Assembly (NCBI RefSeq): GCF_023973145.1
Contig: NZ_CP099546.1
Span: forward strand, 2,294,001 to 2,358,000
Reading direction: 5' to 3'
Source of the DNA: Natronosalvus vescus
Lineage (GTDB): Archaea > Halobacteriota > Halobacteria > Halobacteriales > Natrialbaceae
DNA: 64,000 bases
Positions 56,787 to 64,000 of this stretch are shown in pieces (the first letter of the stretch is position 1; each line of letters begins with the position of its first letter). Under the pieces are notes generated by a model, which saw only the letters and a program-made list of their open reading frames with translations, searched no databases and had not been told where the DNA came from. The position numbers were made by a program, and so were the translations under genes.

Positions 56787-56893
56787 GACGAACCGTTGTA
56801 ACGGTTCTCGAGGTGATTGCCACTGTGTGTTGACAATCACCGCCAAACGACGACACCGGTTCTTATGAACGCGGCCGTTCTTTTCTCTCGTCA

Positions 56894-57313
56894 ATGACGA
56901 TCACACTCGAGGACGACGCCCGGCAGTTCATCGCCCGATTCGAGGACGTCTCGGGCGTTTCGGGACGCGACTGTCTGGTTTCCGACGATCGGCTGGTGAT
57001 CGTCGTTCCCGCCGGCACGCTGGGGGAGGCGATCGGTGCGCGCGGACAGTACGTCAAGCGGTTCGAACGCCAGACCGGGCGCTCGGTTCGGCTGATCGAG
57101 GGTGCGACCGACCCCGCGTCGTTCGTGGCGAACGCGCTCGCGCCGGCGGCCGTCCGAAACGTCACGATCAGCGAGAACGACGACACGGTCGCCTACGTCG
57201 AGGTGCTCGAGGGCGACCGTGGGGTCGCGATCGGGACGGGTGGCCAGCGGATCGAGGACGGTCGCCGTCTGGCAGAGCGCCATTTCGGAATCGACGACGT
57301 GCAGTTAGTGTGA
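56894..57313 (+). CDS. nusA: NusA-like KH-domain protein
   Basis: A 139-residue archaeal NusA made only of two KH RNA-binding domains. GxxG-like loops are visible in VVPAGTLGEAIGARGQYVKRFERQTG and VAIGTGGQRIEDGRRLAERHF. It lacks the bacterial N-terminal and S1 domains, as all archaeal NusA proteins do. It lies 107 bases after rpoA'', possibly with its own promoter. Confidence 0.93.
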   Translation: MTITLEDDARQFIARFEDVSGVSGRDCLVSDDRLVIVVPAGTLGEAIGARGQYVKRFERQTGRSVRLIEGATDPASFVANALAPAAVRNVTISENDDTVAYVEVLEGDRGVAIGTGGQRIEDGRRLAERHFGIDDVQLV

Positions 57314-57509
57314 GCGGGTTCCCACCGTCGAAACCACCGCTTCGGATCGGGTCGACGGGGACGATGGCTGCTCCAGACACGCCTCGAGCGACCTCCGTTC
57401 CCGACGAAACGCGCTCAGATCTCTCGAGAGCTATCGATAAAGCGTTCTCGTGGCGTTTCGACCGATCCAAAAGGGGATGCTTAAGTGTCTCCGTCGGATA
57501 TCGATTCGC

Positions 57510-57938
57510 ATGGCAAACGGCAAATACGCCGCGCGGAAGCTCCAGAAAGACCGCCAGAAACAGCGGTGGTCTGACTCGGACTACGCGCGCCGAGCACGCG
57601 GCCTGCGCGAGAAGTCCGACCCCCTCGAGGGGGCACCACAGGCCCGCGGTATCGTTCTCGAAAAAGTCGGCATCGAAGCGAAACAGCCCAACTCGGCCAT
57701 CCGAAAGTGCGTCCGTGTCCAGCTGATCAAGAACGGCAAACAGGTCACGGCGTTCTGTCCCGGCGACGGGGCGATCTCGTTCATCGACGAACACGACGAG
57801 GTCACCATCGCCGGTATCGGTGGGGCGAAGGGTCGTGCGATGGGTGACCTCTCCGGTGTCAACTACAAGGTCGACAAAGTCAACGGCGTCGCCCTGCTCG
57901 AACTGGTTCGTGGCAACGCGGAGAAACCGGTGCGATAA
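57510..57938 (+). CDS. rpsL: small ribosomal subunit protein S12
   Basis: A 142-residue decoding-centre ribosomal protein. It starts [20 protein letters not shown] and has [22 protein letters not shown] (the archaeal/eukaryotic uS12 signature) and [17 protein letters not shown]. In-frame extension upstream is not conserved. It precedes rpsG by one base. Confidence 0.97.
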   Translation: MANGKYAARKLQKDRQKQRWSDSDYARRARGLREKSDPLEGAPQARGIVLEKVGIEAKQPNSAIRKCVRVQLIKNGKQVTAFCPGDGAISFIDEHDEVTIAGIGGAKGRAMGDLSGVNYKVDKVNGVALLELVRGNAEKPVR

Positions 57939-57939
57939 C

Positions 57940-58548
57940 ATGAGCGAACAGGAACAACCCGAACCCGAGGCTCCGGCCGGCGGCGGCGACCTCTCGGCCA
58001 AGCTCTTTGGCACCTGGGACGTCTCCGAAATCGTCTACAACGACCCCTCGACCGAGCGCTACCTCTCGGTAACGCCCATCGCCCACACGGCGGGTCGTCA
58101 CGCGAGCAAGCAGTTCAAGAAGTCCGAGATTTCGGTCGTCGAACGCCTCACCAACCGGCTGATGCAGACCGAGGAGAACACGGGCAAGAAACAACAGACG
58201 CTGAAAATCGTCCGTGACGCCTTCGAGATCATCCACGACCGCACCGAGGAGAACCCCGTCCAGGTACTCGTCAGCGCCGTCGAGAACGCGGCTCCCCGCG
58301 AGGAGACCGTCCGCCTGAAATACGGTGGGATCTCGGTTCCCAAAGCCGTCGACGTCGCTCCCCAGCGACGCGTCGACCAGGCTCTGAAGTTCATCGCCGA
58401 GGGGGCATACAACGCCTCGTTCAAGACGCCGACGTCGGCCGCCGAGGCCCTCGCGAGTCAGCTCATCGGTGCCGCTAACTACGACGTCCAGACGTACGCC
58501 GTGAGCCAGAAAGAAGAGAAAGAGCGCGTCGCGGCTGCTGCCAGATAA
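57940..58548 (+). CDS. rpsG: small ribosomal subunit protein S7
   Basis: A 202-residue 16S rRNA-binding protein of the 30S head. It has an acidic N-terminal extension, VERLTNRLMQTEENTGKKQQ and NPVQVLVSAVENAAPREETV, and the C-terminal FKTPTSAAEALASQLIGAAN. ATG 57940 overlaps nothing but follows S12 by one base. The gene usually followed by fusA; here the next 5 kb are accessory instead. Confidence 0.97.
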   Translation: MSEQEQPEPEAPAGGGDLSAKLFGTWDVSEIVYNDPSTERYLSVTPIAHTAGRHASKQFKKSEISVVERLTNRLMQTEENTGKKQQTLKIVRDAFEIIHDRTEENPVQVLVSAVENAAPREETVRLKYGGISVPKAVDVAPQRRVDQALKFIAEGAYNASFKTPTSAAEALASQLIGAANYDVQTYAVSQKEEKERVAAAAR

Positions 58549-58659
58549 GCGCGTTTGCGGGCGGTTTTTGCGGTCGGTTCGACCGTTACCTCGAGCGACG
58601 TCGCTCGACTGGCGAGTCTTTTCTTCAAATTTATGTGATCTCGGCGGAGGTACACGTAC

Positions 58660-59223
58660 GTGCTGCCATCCGACCCGCCACGTGTGTTCGTCGTCCACTC
58701 GAACGTGGCGGCGGCCGTCATCGACTTCGAGTCGCTTCCGTTTTCGACTCGATACGCTGACTTCGAGCGCTCGATCCTCGAGCAGTTCGACCCCGAGGAC
58801 GACGTCCTCGTCCTCGAGTGGGCCCTCACTGCTCCGGACGCGCGTGGCGTCCTCGATGCCGCAACCCAGCAGGTACCAGCGACCCGGACGCTCGCGTTGA
58901 CGCCATCGGTTCCGGCGGACGATCCGATCGACCGTGGGGCCGACGAATATCTGGTGACGCCCGTGACCGCCGACCAGTTTCAGTCGACGGTCGAGCAACT
59001 GGTTATCCAGCACGCCTACGAGGTGACGCTCGACGAGTATTTTCGACTCGCCACCGAACGGGCGGTGCTAAAGAACGAACTCGATAGTGGCGTTGATGTC
59101 GGCGATCGATACGAGGCGGTCACGGCGCAGCTGTGTGCGTGCCGACAGCGTGCGGAGACGCTTCGGCGTGGGCTTTCGGAGACGGGATTCGACCGGACGT
59201 TGCGGAAATTATTGGACGACTGA
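58660..59223 (+). CDS. HalX-domain protein with degenerate receiver
   Basis: A 187-residue protein starting at GTG 58660. The N-terminal 110 residues have the pattern of a response-regulator receiver, but the phosphoacceptor position is Glu53 (VLVLEW) and the conserved acidic pair is missing. The C-terminal part is a HalX domain (EVTLDEYFRLATERAVLKNEL; FDRTLRKLLDD). A TATA-like aaatttatg lies near 58627, giving a very short leader. It is likely a phosphorylation-independent regulator or partner of a kinase. Confidence 0.8.
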   Translation: MLPSDPPRVFVVHSNVAAAVIDFESLPFSTRYADFERSILEQFDPEDDVLVLEWALTAPDARGVLDAATQQVPATRTLALTPSVPADDPIDRGADEYLVTPVTADQFQSTVEQLVIQHAYEVTLDEYFRLATERAVLKNELDSGVDVGDRYEAVTAQLCACRQRAETLRRGLSETGFDRTLRKLLDD

Positions 59224-59381
59224 GGTTTCACTCCGTTATCGAGACGAAATCGTCTCGCCGTTTGGTTTTTCTATATTTCTATCACATTTAAATATTCATA
59301 TTCGTGAATGGTACTATGGATTCTGGGTGAGATATATTAAAATAAATTTATTACGGGTCGGTACCATGGCTCATACGTACT

Positions 59382-59510
59382 ATGACGGAACTCAGCGACT
59401 ACCTGAAGAACCACCCACGAATGATTGGCGTGCTGTTTACGGCGATGCTGTTGTTGTCTCAGGCGGGAACTGTCGTTGCCGGGAACGGCACGACCTACGG
59501 CGGCCCGTAA
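59382..59510 (+). CDS. 42-residue membrane peptide (DUF7503-like)
   Basis: A 42-residue peptide too short for ordinary gene finders. It starts MTELSDYLKNHPRMIGVLF, continues with one hydrophobic helix (residues about 14-33) and ends with a short NGTTYGGP tail. This layout matches a haloarchaeal mini-protein family I recall as DUF7503 (unverified). A TATA-like aaataaattta at 59340-59350 lies in a strongly A/T-rich region about 30 bases upstream. It ends six bases before the CHAT gene end, tail to tail. Confidence 0.7.
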   Translation: MTELSDYLKNHPRMIGVLFTAMLLLSQAGTVVAGNGTTYGGP

Positions 59511-59516
59511 CTCGAC

Positions 59517-61589
59517 TCAGTGATTCGTCAGTGCAGTCTCGTGTGACCAGAGTAACGTATCGTTCAGCACAATCGGGATCTCCTCGAGGCTCAAAAACGC
59601 GTCGAGCTGTGTCGCCGTCACCGTGAACGGGCCAACGTTCCCGGGGGTCAAAAAGTAGGAGTTAGTCGAATCGAGATAGGGCATATAGAGCGCACCTTTT
59701 CCCATTCCCGTCGGCACGTACAATTCGAGTTCGACCTCGAACCCCTCGTCAGCTGGCTCGATCGTTGCGAACGTTGGCGTTCCGGTCTCTGCCTGCGCGA
59801 TCGTCGTCAACCCGTCGCCGACGAGCCGGTACTGTTGGCCGACGAAACTCTCTTTGCGAGCGATTTCGAGGGCTGCGTACAGTGGATAGCCGCGATTTAA
59901 CAGCCTGGCGAGCTGGCTCCCAACGCTAATTGCGCCACTGTTGATCACGTCACCGAGGGTGACGACGCCACCGATGCTGCCTGCTTCGATCAGATACAGT
60001 CCCTGGTTGTGTGACTGGCAGGCGTTGAGCAAAAACGCCTTGGCACCGACGTGCTCAAGCGACGAGGCGGACAGTTTTCCGTCTGTACACTGAAATCCTC
60101 CCTCGTCGATGTGGCCGATGTAGTGGAAGAAGTCGCTGTCGTCGGCGAGCACGGATTCGAGTTCTGCCTTCGTCAGTTCGTAGTTCACCGAAACGGAAAA
60201 CGGTAGCTCCTCTCGGTCGCCGTAGATGCCGTTGACGGTCTCGAGTTCCTCGCGCATCTCCGGATCGTTACAGACGACCGCAATCTCGATGGGATCCGTT
60301 CGTGGTGTTCGGCCGTTGCTGTGATAAAAGGCTGACACCGGTGTCGTACTCACGATCTCAGCCGATCGATCGCTTCGCCACGATTGGGTAATCGTCGGCA
60401 TCGTCGGCGGCTCGACGTGCTCGGCGTCGGTCGTCGATCCCCGGTCGGAGTCGGCGCTGCGCACGAACGAACCGCGCGTGAACGCTTTGATGGCGGTGAC
60501 TTCCTCCTGGTCGGTGGCCGTCTCAGCTGTTTCCGTCTCCTGAATCCGAACGATCGCCAGATCGTCGGTGACGAACGGGAGAAACGAGATGGCGTCGGCC
60601 GTTGGCGGCAGGTGGGTCTCGAGTCGCCACTCCGGGAGGTGTGGTTCGATCGTTTCGAACGGGACGCCCAGGTACGTTTCGACCTGCTCGTGAATCGGTC
60701 GGTCGTACGTCGCTGCAAGATCGAACTCGAGATCCGGTTCGACGGCGTGTCGTTCCTGGAGCGGGACGGGCGTCGTCCCCTCGGTGCGAGCGACGCAGTC
60801 GAGGAAAAACAGGTGTTTCAGGGTTTGCTCGACGGTCGCCTCGAATCCATCGGCGCCGCTCAACGAGTGCGTGAAGCCACCCTCGGTGACGATCTGCGGG
60901 TTCGGCCCGGGACGTACCGCTGCGCCGAGATAGTACGCGAGCGGCGTTATCACGTAGATGTCTTCCAATCGCCGTGGTACCTCGATCGTGACGCCGGTGT
61001 CGGGTCGTTCGAGCGAGTCGGGTATGTGAAGTTCGTCGCCCCGTTCGAGCGCAGGTGGGTGCCCGCGTAGCGTCGGATACGATCGCTCGGGCGTCGTCGT
61101 CTTGAGTGCCGACCCGAACATGGTGACCGCTTCCATCACGTCGTCGGGGTCGCTGGTCGTTGTGATCGTCGTGGCTGGTCGGGTGTGATAGGATCGAACA
61201 CCGATGAGAACGGGTGTGTCCTCCTCGAGACTGATGTAGGTTCGCTCGGTATCGAAGTACAGATGGATCGAACTCTCTACTCGGATGTAGATTTTGAACG
61301 GTGCCGAGATGTCGAGTGTGTACTGTCCGTCCTCGAGGGCGGTCTGCTCGATGTTCCCGATGTCGTCGAGCATGGCTCCGTTCTCGTCACGGACGTGAGG
61401 GAGATCGTTCGTGGGGAGGGTAATCGCGTCGGTCGTAATCTGAACGGCCGCGTCGACTGGAAACTGGATACGTTCCGGTGCTACCGGTTCCGGCGATACC
61501 GAGCGGTGTGTCGTCAGCTGATAGCGATGTCGCTCGATACGATCGATTATCTCGAGACCATCCGTAATCGGTTCGAACGTTGGCTTCAT
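59517..61589 (-). CDS. CHAT-domain (caspase-like) protease
   Basis: A 690-residue protein. The C-terminal CHAT protease domain (about 430-600) has the catalytic dyad His493 (FFHYIGHIDEGGF) and Cys524 (AFLLNACQSHNQG), with the core GSIGGVVTLGDVINSGA. The first 400 residues are a beta-rich region of unknown fold (VDAAVQITTDAITLP), followed by an acidic linker. The C-terminal 90 residues are also conserved-looking. There are no TPR repeats and no transmembrane helix, unlike Csx29-type CHATs. Downstream gene 61633 is in the same operon. Its target is unknown. Confidence 0.88.
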   Translation of the reverse strand: MKPTFEPITDGLEIIDRIERHRYQLTTHRSVSPEPVAPERIQFPVDAAVQITTDAITLPTNDLPHVRDENGAMLDDIGNIEQTALEDGQYTLDISAPFKIYIRVESSIHLYFDTERTYISLEEDTPVLIGVRSYHTRPATTITTTSDPDDVMEAVTMFGSALKTTTPERSYPTLRGHPPALERGDELHIPDSLERPDTGVTIEVPRRLEDIYVITPLAYYLGAAVRPGPNPQIVTEGGFTHSLSGADGFEATVEQTLKHLFFLDCVARTEGTTPVPLQERHAVEPDLEFDLAATYDRPIHEQVETYLGVPFETIEPHLPEWRLETHLPPTADAISFLPFVTDDLAIVRIQETETAETATDQEEVTAIKAFTRGSFVRSADSDRGSTTDAEHVEPPTMPTITQSWRSDRSAEIVSTTPVSAFYHSNGRTPRTDPIEIAVVCNDPEMREELETVNGIYGDREELPFSVSVNYELTKAELESVLADDSDFFHYIGHIDEGGFQCTDGKLSASSLEHVGAKAFLLNACQSHNQGLYLIEAGSIGGVVTLGDVINSGAISVGSQLARLLNRGYPLYAALEIARKESFVGQQYRLVGDGLTTIAQAETGTPTFATIEPADEGFEVELELYVPTGMGKGALYMPYLDSTNSYFLTPGNVGPFTVTATQLDAFLSLEEIPIVLNDTLLWSHETALTNH

Positions 61590-61632
61590 ATCGCGTAGGG
61601 GGCTGTCGTTGCGTGTAGCCGGTCAGCCTCGG

Positions 61633-62349
61633 TCACAGGTGTTCCGTGGGGATCCAACCAGAGGTGTGGTCGTCGTCGAGAATCCACTGTTCCTGCCACG
61701 CTTCGTCGTGCTCTCGTAGGACGACCGTGATGTCGAAAAGCGGTTCGAGTACGGAGACGATCAGGGCATCGTGGGCCGCCGGGACGTGGTAATGAATCAT
61801 CCCGTTGGCTGCTTTCACCCGCCCGTTGAGCAAGTGAACGAACTGGAAGACGGCCTCCCGGCCGTACCGCTCGAGTAACGGCAACAGCGAGTCGACGCCG
61901 ATACGAAGGGTTCCGGGCTCAAGGGCCTCGTCGTCGAACGCGTCGATAGCGTTCGAGATGGCGATCCCGATGTCGCCGAGGGTGTCGGGATGAGTGGCTT
62001 CGTCGGTGTCGGAGGGAGATGGCGGCGACGTCGGACTCGTGAACACGGAGGGAGCAACGGTCGTACCGCGGGTGACACCGTCGCCGTCGTATTGAATGAT
62101 GGTCGTCTCATCGACCGAGTTCGCCTGGTGGATGTGTTCGTCGATACCCTCGCCGGTCGTCGTCACCAGAATTCGGCGACGCTGTTGTTCGGCATCGTCT
62201 CCGAGGAGTCGACTGGTGACGTGCTGACGCTGTCGCTCGCCCACCGAACCGACGACGAGGACGCTCGAGCCGTCCCGCTTCAGTCGCTCGAGTGCAGTAG
62301 TAAACGACGTACCGGTGGGATCGAGATTGTTCATAGTACCGGAAGGCAT
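61633..62349 (-). CDS. RecA/KaiC-like protein with degenerate P-loop (DUF7504-like)
   Basis: A 238-residue protein that looks like a RecA-fold ATPase relative. The first strand reads SVLVVGSVGERQRQHVTSRLL, where a P-loop lysine should be but is not. A Walker-B-like strand (LRIGVDSLLPLLERYG) follows near residue 150. I recall it as DUF7504-type, unverified. It lies 43 bases ahead of the CHAT gene on the same strand and is probably the first gene of that operon. An alternative start is 62334 (MNNLD). Confidence 0.7.
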   Translation of the reverse strand: MPSGTMNNLDPTGTSFTTALERLKRDGSSVLVVGSVGERQRQHVTSRLLGDDAEQQRRRILVTTTGEGIDEHIHQANSVDETTIIQYDGDGVTRGTTVAPSVFTSPTSPPSPSDTDEATHPDTLGDIGIAISNAIDAFDDEALEPGTLRIGVDSLLPLLERYGREAVFQFVHLLNGRVKAANGMIHYHVPAAHDALIVSVLEPLFDITVVLREHDEAWQEQWILDDDHTSGWIPTEHL

Positions 62350-62757
62350 CAGTTGTACGTCTCAGCCATAGGGGGTATTACCCATTAAGCGTTCTGGGTG
62401 GTGATATCCCGTCGAACGACGGTATTGGTCTGGTGTCCATCGCAGCGTCATCTCTGAACCTGCTGGTCGTCGGCGCACGATTGCCTCAGCAGCTTCGATG
62501 TCGGTACGTCCTGCCGATTCCCGTCTCATACTGCCGATTAATGGCAACCGTTCCAAAGGCCATCTCTGTTGTATTGTTTCGTCGTGACATGCTCGGGCAG
62601 TCGTGCTGATTACATAGCGTGAATCCGGTGGGCAACGAATCCCGGTTCCGATGTTCGTGACCCCATCGCTATTCTCCGCCCCCGAACACCGAGACGCAGT
62701 CACTCGTGAATCACGACCAGCACGGGTTTTATCGTCAACCATGCATACCACGTAGCT
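62350..62757. other. intergenic region of CHAT operon and PAS sensor gene
   Basis: About 408 bases between divergent genes. The sequence gggggtattacccattaagcg near 62370-62388 contains a possible promoter element for the minus-strand operon (ttaatgg). No other gene is seen; minus-strand ORFs here are not convincing. Confidence 0.5.
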
Positions 62758-64000
62758 ATGAGTAAGCGAACGGACGCGACAGGATCTCCTTTCTGGGCGG
62801 ATGACGTCGACGACTCTCTGGCGATCCATCGTTTCCAGACGCTCGTTAATATCGTCGACGATGGAATCTATCAACTCGATGCTGCCGGTCGATTCGTCGC
62901 AGTTAACGATGTCATCGTCGAGCTGAGCGGCTACACCCGGGACGAACTCCTCGGCGAACACGTCTCTATTGTGCTCCATGACGACGATATCGAACGAATC
63001 ACGCGTGAAATCGCCAGATGCATACGGAGCGACGAGCGGTTGACCGAAACGTTCGAAATCACACCCCGAACTGCCTCCGGTGAGGCCCCGGATTGTGAGC
63101 TACGGGTGAGCCTGCTCGTCGACGATGACACGTATCAGGGATCCGTCGGAATCGTCCGTGACGTGACCGACAGAAAACGAAGGAAGGAAACGCTCGACGA
63201 ACGCGAACAGCAACTCGAGCGCGAACGCGACCTAATCGATCGAATTCTGGAGACGAGCCCCATCGGGATCCAGGTGCTCGACGCTGACGGGAATATAACT
63301 CGCATGAACGAGCATCTCAAGGATATCCTCGAAATTCCCGACGGGAAAGCGGACACGTACGACCCGTCACAGCGGACGGTTTACGACGAGAACGGGAGCG
63401 AAGTCACGACGGACGAACACCCCTTTGCGCGAACGCTCGAGACGGGGGAGCCGGTGTACGACGAAGTCTTTCAGATCGAACTTCCGAGCGGCGATTCACG
63501 GTGGCTCTCGGTCAGTGCAGCACCGCTTTTCGATGAGGCCGGCGGGATCGATCGTGTCATCGCGGCCGGCGAGGACATTACCGATCTCAAAGAGCGAGAA
63601 CGGGAACTCGAGACCGAATTAGACGAGGTATTCGGACGAGTTTCTGACGCATTTTACGCAGTCGACGATGAGTTCCGGTTCACACACGTCAACGATCAAG
63701 CAGCAGATCTCCTGCAACATCCCAAAGAAGCGTTACTCGGTGAGACGCTCTGGGACGTGTTTCCGACTGCCGCAGAAATCGACGAGGTGTGGGGCGCGTT
63801 TCACACGGCCCGGGACACACAGGAGCCGACCAGCTACGAACTCTACTACGACACGCTCGACTTCTGGGTCGAAGCAAATCTCTACCCGTCCGAAACCGGG
63901 ATTTCGGTCTACTTCCGCGACGTGACCGAGCGGAAGGAGCGCGAACGCGCCCTGGAGGAGTCCGAACGACGCTACCGCACGCTCGCGGAGTATTTTCCGA
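62758..64000 (+). CDS. multi-PAS sensor protein, 3' truncated by the window
   Basis: A partial CDS starting at ATG 62758 with at least three PAS domains: about residues 25-140 (FQTLVNIVDDGIYQLDAAGRF; YTRDELLGEHVSIV), 160-280 (ILETSPIGIQVLDADGNITRMN) and 285-395 (RVSDAFYAVDDEFRFTHVNDQ), linked by coiled-coil-like RER/ELE repeats. It probably continues to a histidine kinase or BAT-type HTH beyond the end. Open to 64000. Confidence 0.85.
   Translation, partial: MSKRTDATGSPFWADDVDDSLAIHRFQTLVNIVDDGIYQLDAAGRFVAVNDVIVELSGYTRDELLGEHVSIVLHDDDIERITREIARCIRSDERLTETFEITPRTASGEAPDCELRVSLLVDDDTYQGSVGIVRDVTDRKRRKETLDEREQQLERERDLIDRILETSPIGIQVLDADGNITRMNEHLKDILEIPDGKADTYDPSQRTVYDENGSEVTTDEHPFARTLETGEPVYDEVFQIELPSGDSRWLSVSAAPLFDEAGGIDRVIAAGEDITDLKERERELETELDEVFGRVSDAFYAVDDEFRFTHVNDQAADLLQHPKEALLGETLWDVFPTAAEIDEVWGAFHTARDTQEPTSYELYYDTLDFWVEANLYPSETGISVYFRDVTERKERERALEESERRYRTLAEYFP

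Overview
The window is haloarchaeal chromosome. It has high GC with strong third-position GC bias, acidic proteins rich in Asp and Glu, archaeal split RNA polymerase genes (B''/B' and A'/A''), archaeal DnaG, rps12/rps7, bacterio-opsin-activator-type regulators and many small zinc-ribbon proteins. The gene order pgk, two GAPDHs, HVO_0476-type zinc protein and protein-carboxyl methyltransferase is the kind seen in Haloferax/Natrialba relatives. I favour a Natrialbales-like organism, but only weakly. I see no prophage, IS element or CRISPR array.

Region by region: 0.2-11.7 kb is housekeeping (MFS permease, homoserine kinase, RCK-type NAD-binding protein, orphan methyltransferase, glutathionyl-hydroquinone-reductase-like protein, MsrB, HAD and FAH hydrolases, fused FAD/Fe-S dehydrogenase). 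11.7-17.6 kb carries mutS and mutL with an aldolase-family gene between them on the minus strand. 18-29 kb is mixed: TraB-like protein, hexapeptide acyltransferase, tandem winged-helix regulator, aldo/keto reductase, FAU-1 RNase, PrsW protease, riboflavin synthase, DnaG and Hsp20. 29.3-33.2 kb is a central-carbon block with divergent type II and type I GAPDHs and then pgk; the shared GAPDH intergenic region holds two sites resembling the haloarchaeal TrmB motif. 33.2-36.8 kb is disturbed: a HerA/RecA-like gene and a TrkA-C gene have lost their 5' parts and abut head to head, and two further genes (one a MinD ATPase with a 12-G run at its P-loop) are frameshifted. 36.8-47.9 kb holds a PAP2 phosphatase, an M29 aminopeptidase, a trio of methyltransferase genes, a pilin-like secreted protein, a large receiver-GAF-HTH regulator, and a HerA-type ATPase with a C-terminal membrane anchor.

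48.5-58.6 kb is the transcription/translation block: tRNA-Asp, then rpoH-rpoB''-rpoB'-rpoA'-rpoA''-nusA-rps12-rps7, all on plus and mostly overlapping or touching. fusA, which often follows rps7, is not seen before the window ends. 58.6-64 kb is instead accessory: a HalX protein with a degenerate receiver, a 42-residue membrane peptide tail-to-tail with a CHAT (caspase-like) protease gene, a RecA-like companion gene, and the start of a multi-PAS sensor protein that runs off the window. The CHAT/peptide/RecA-like set is the best candidate for an undescribed system.

Coding calls rest on reading translations and motifs by eye. Family names without a motif stated are from memory and were not searched.
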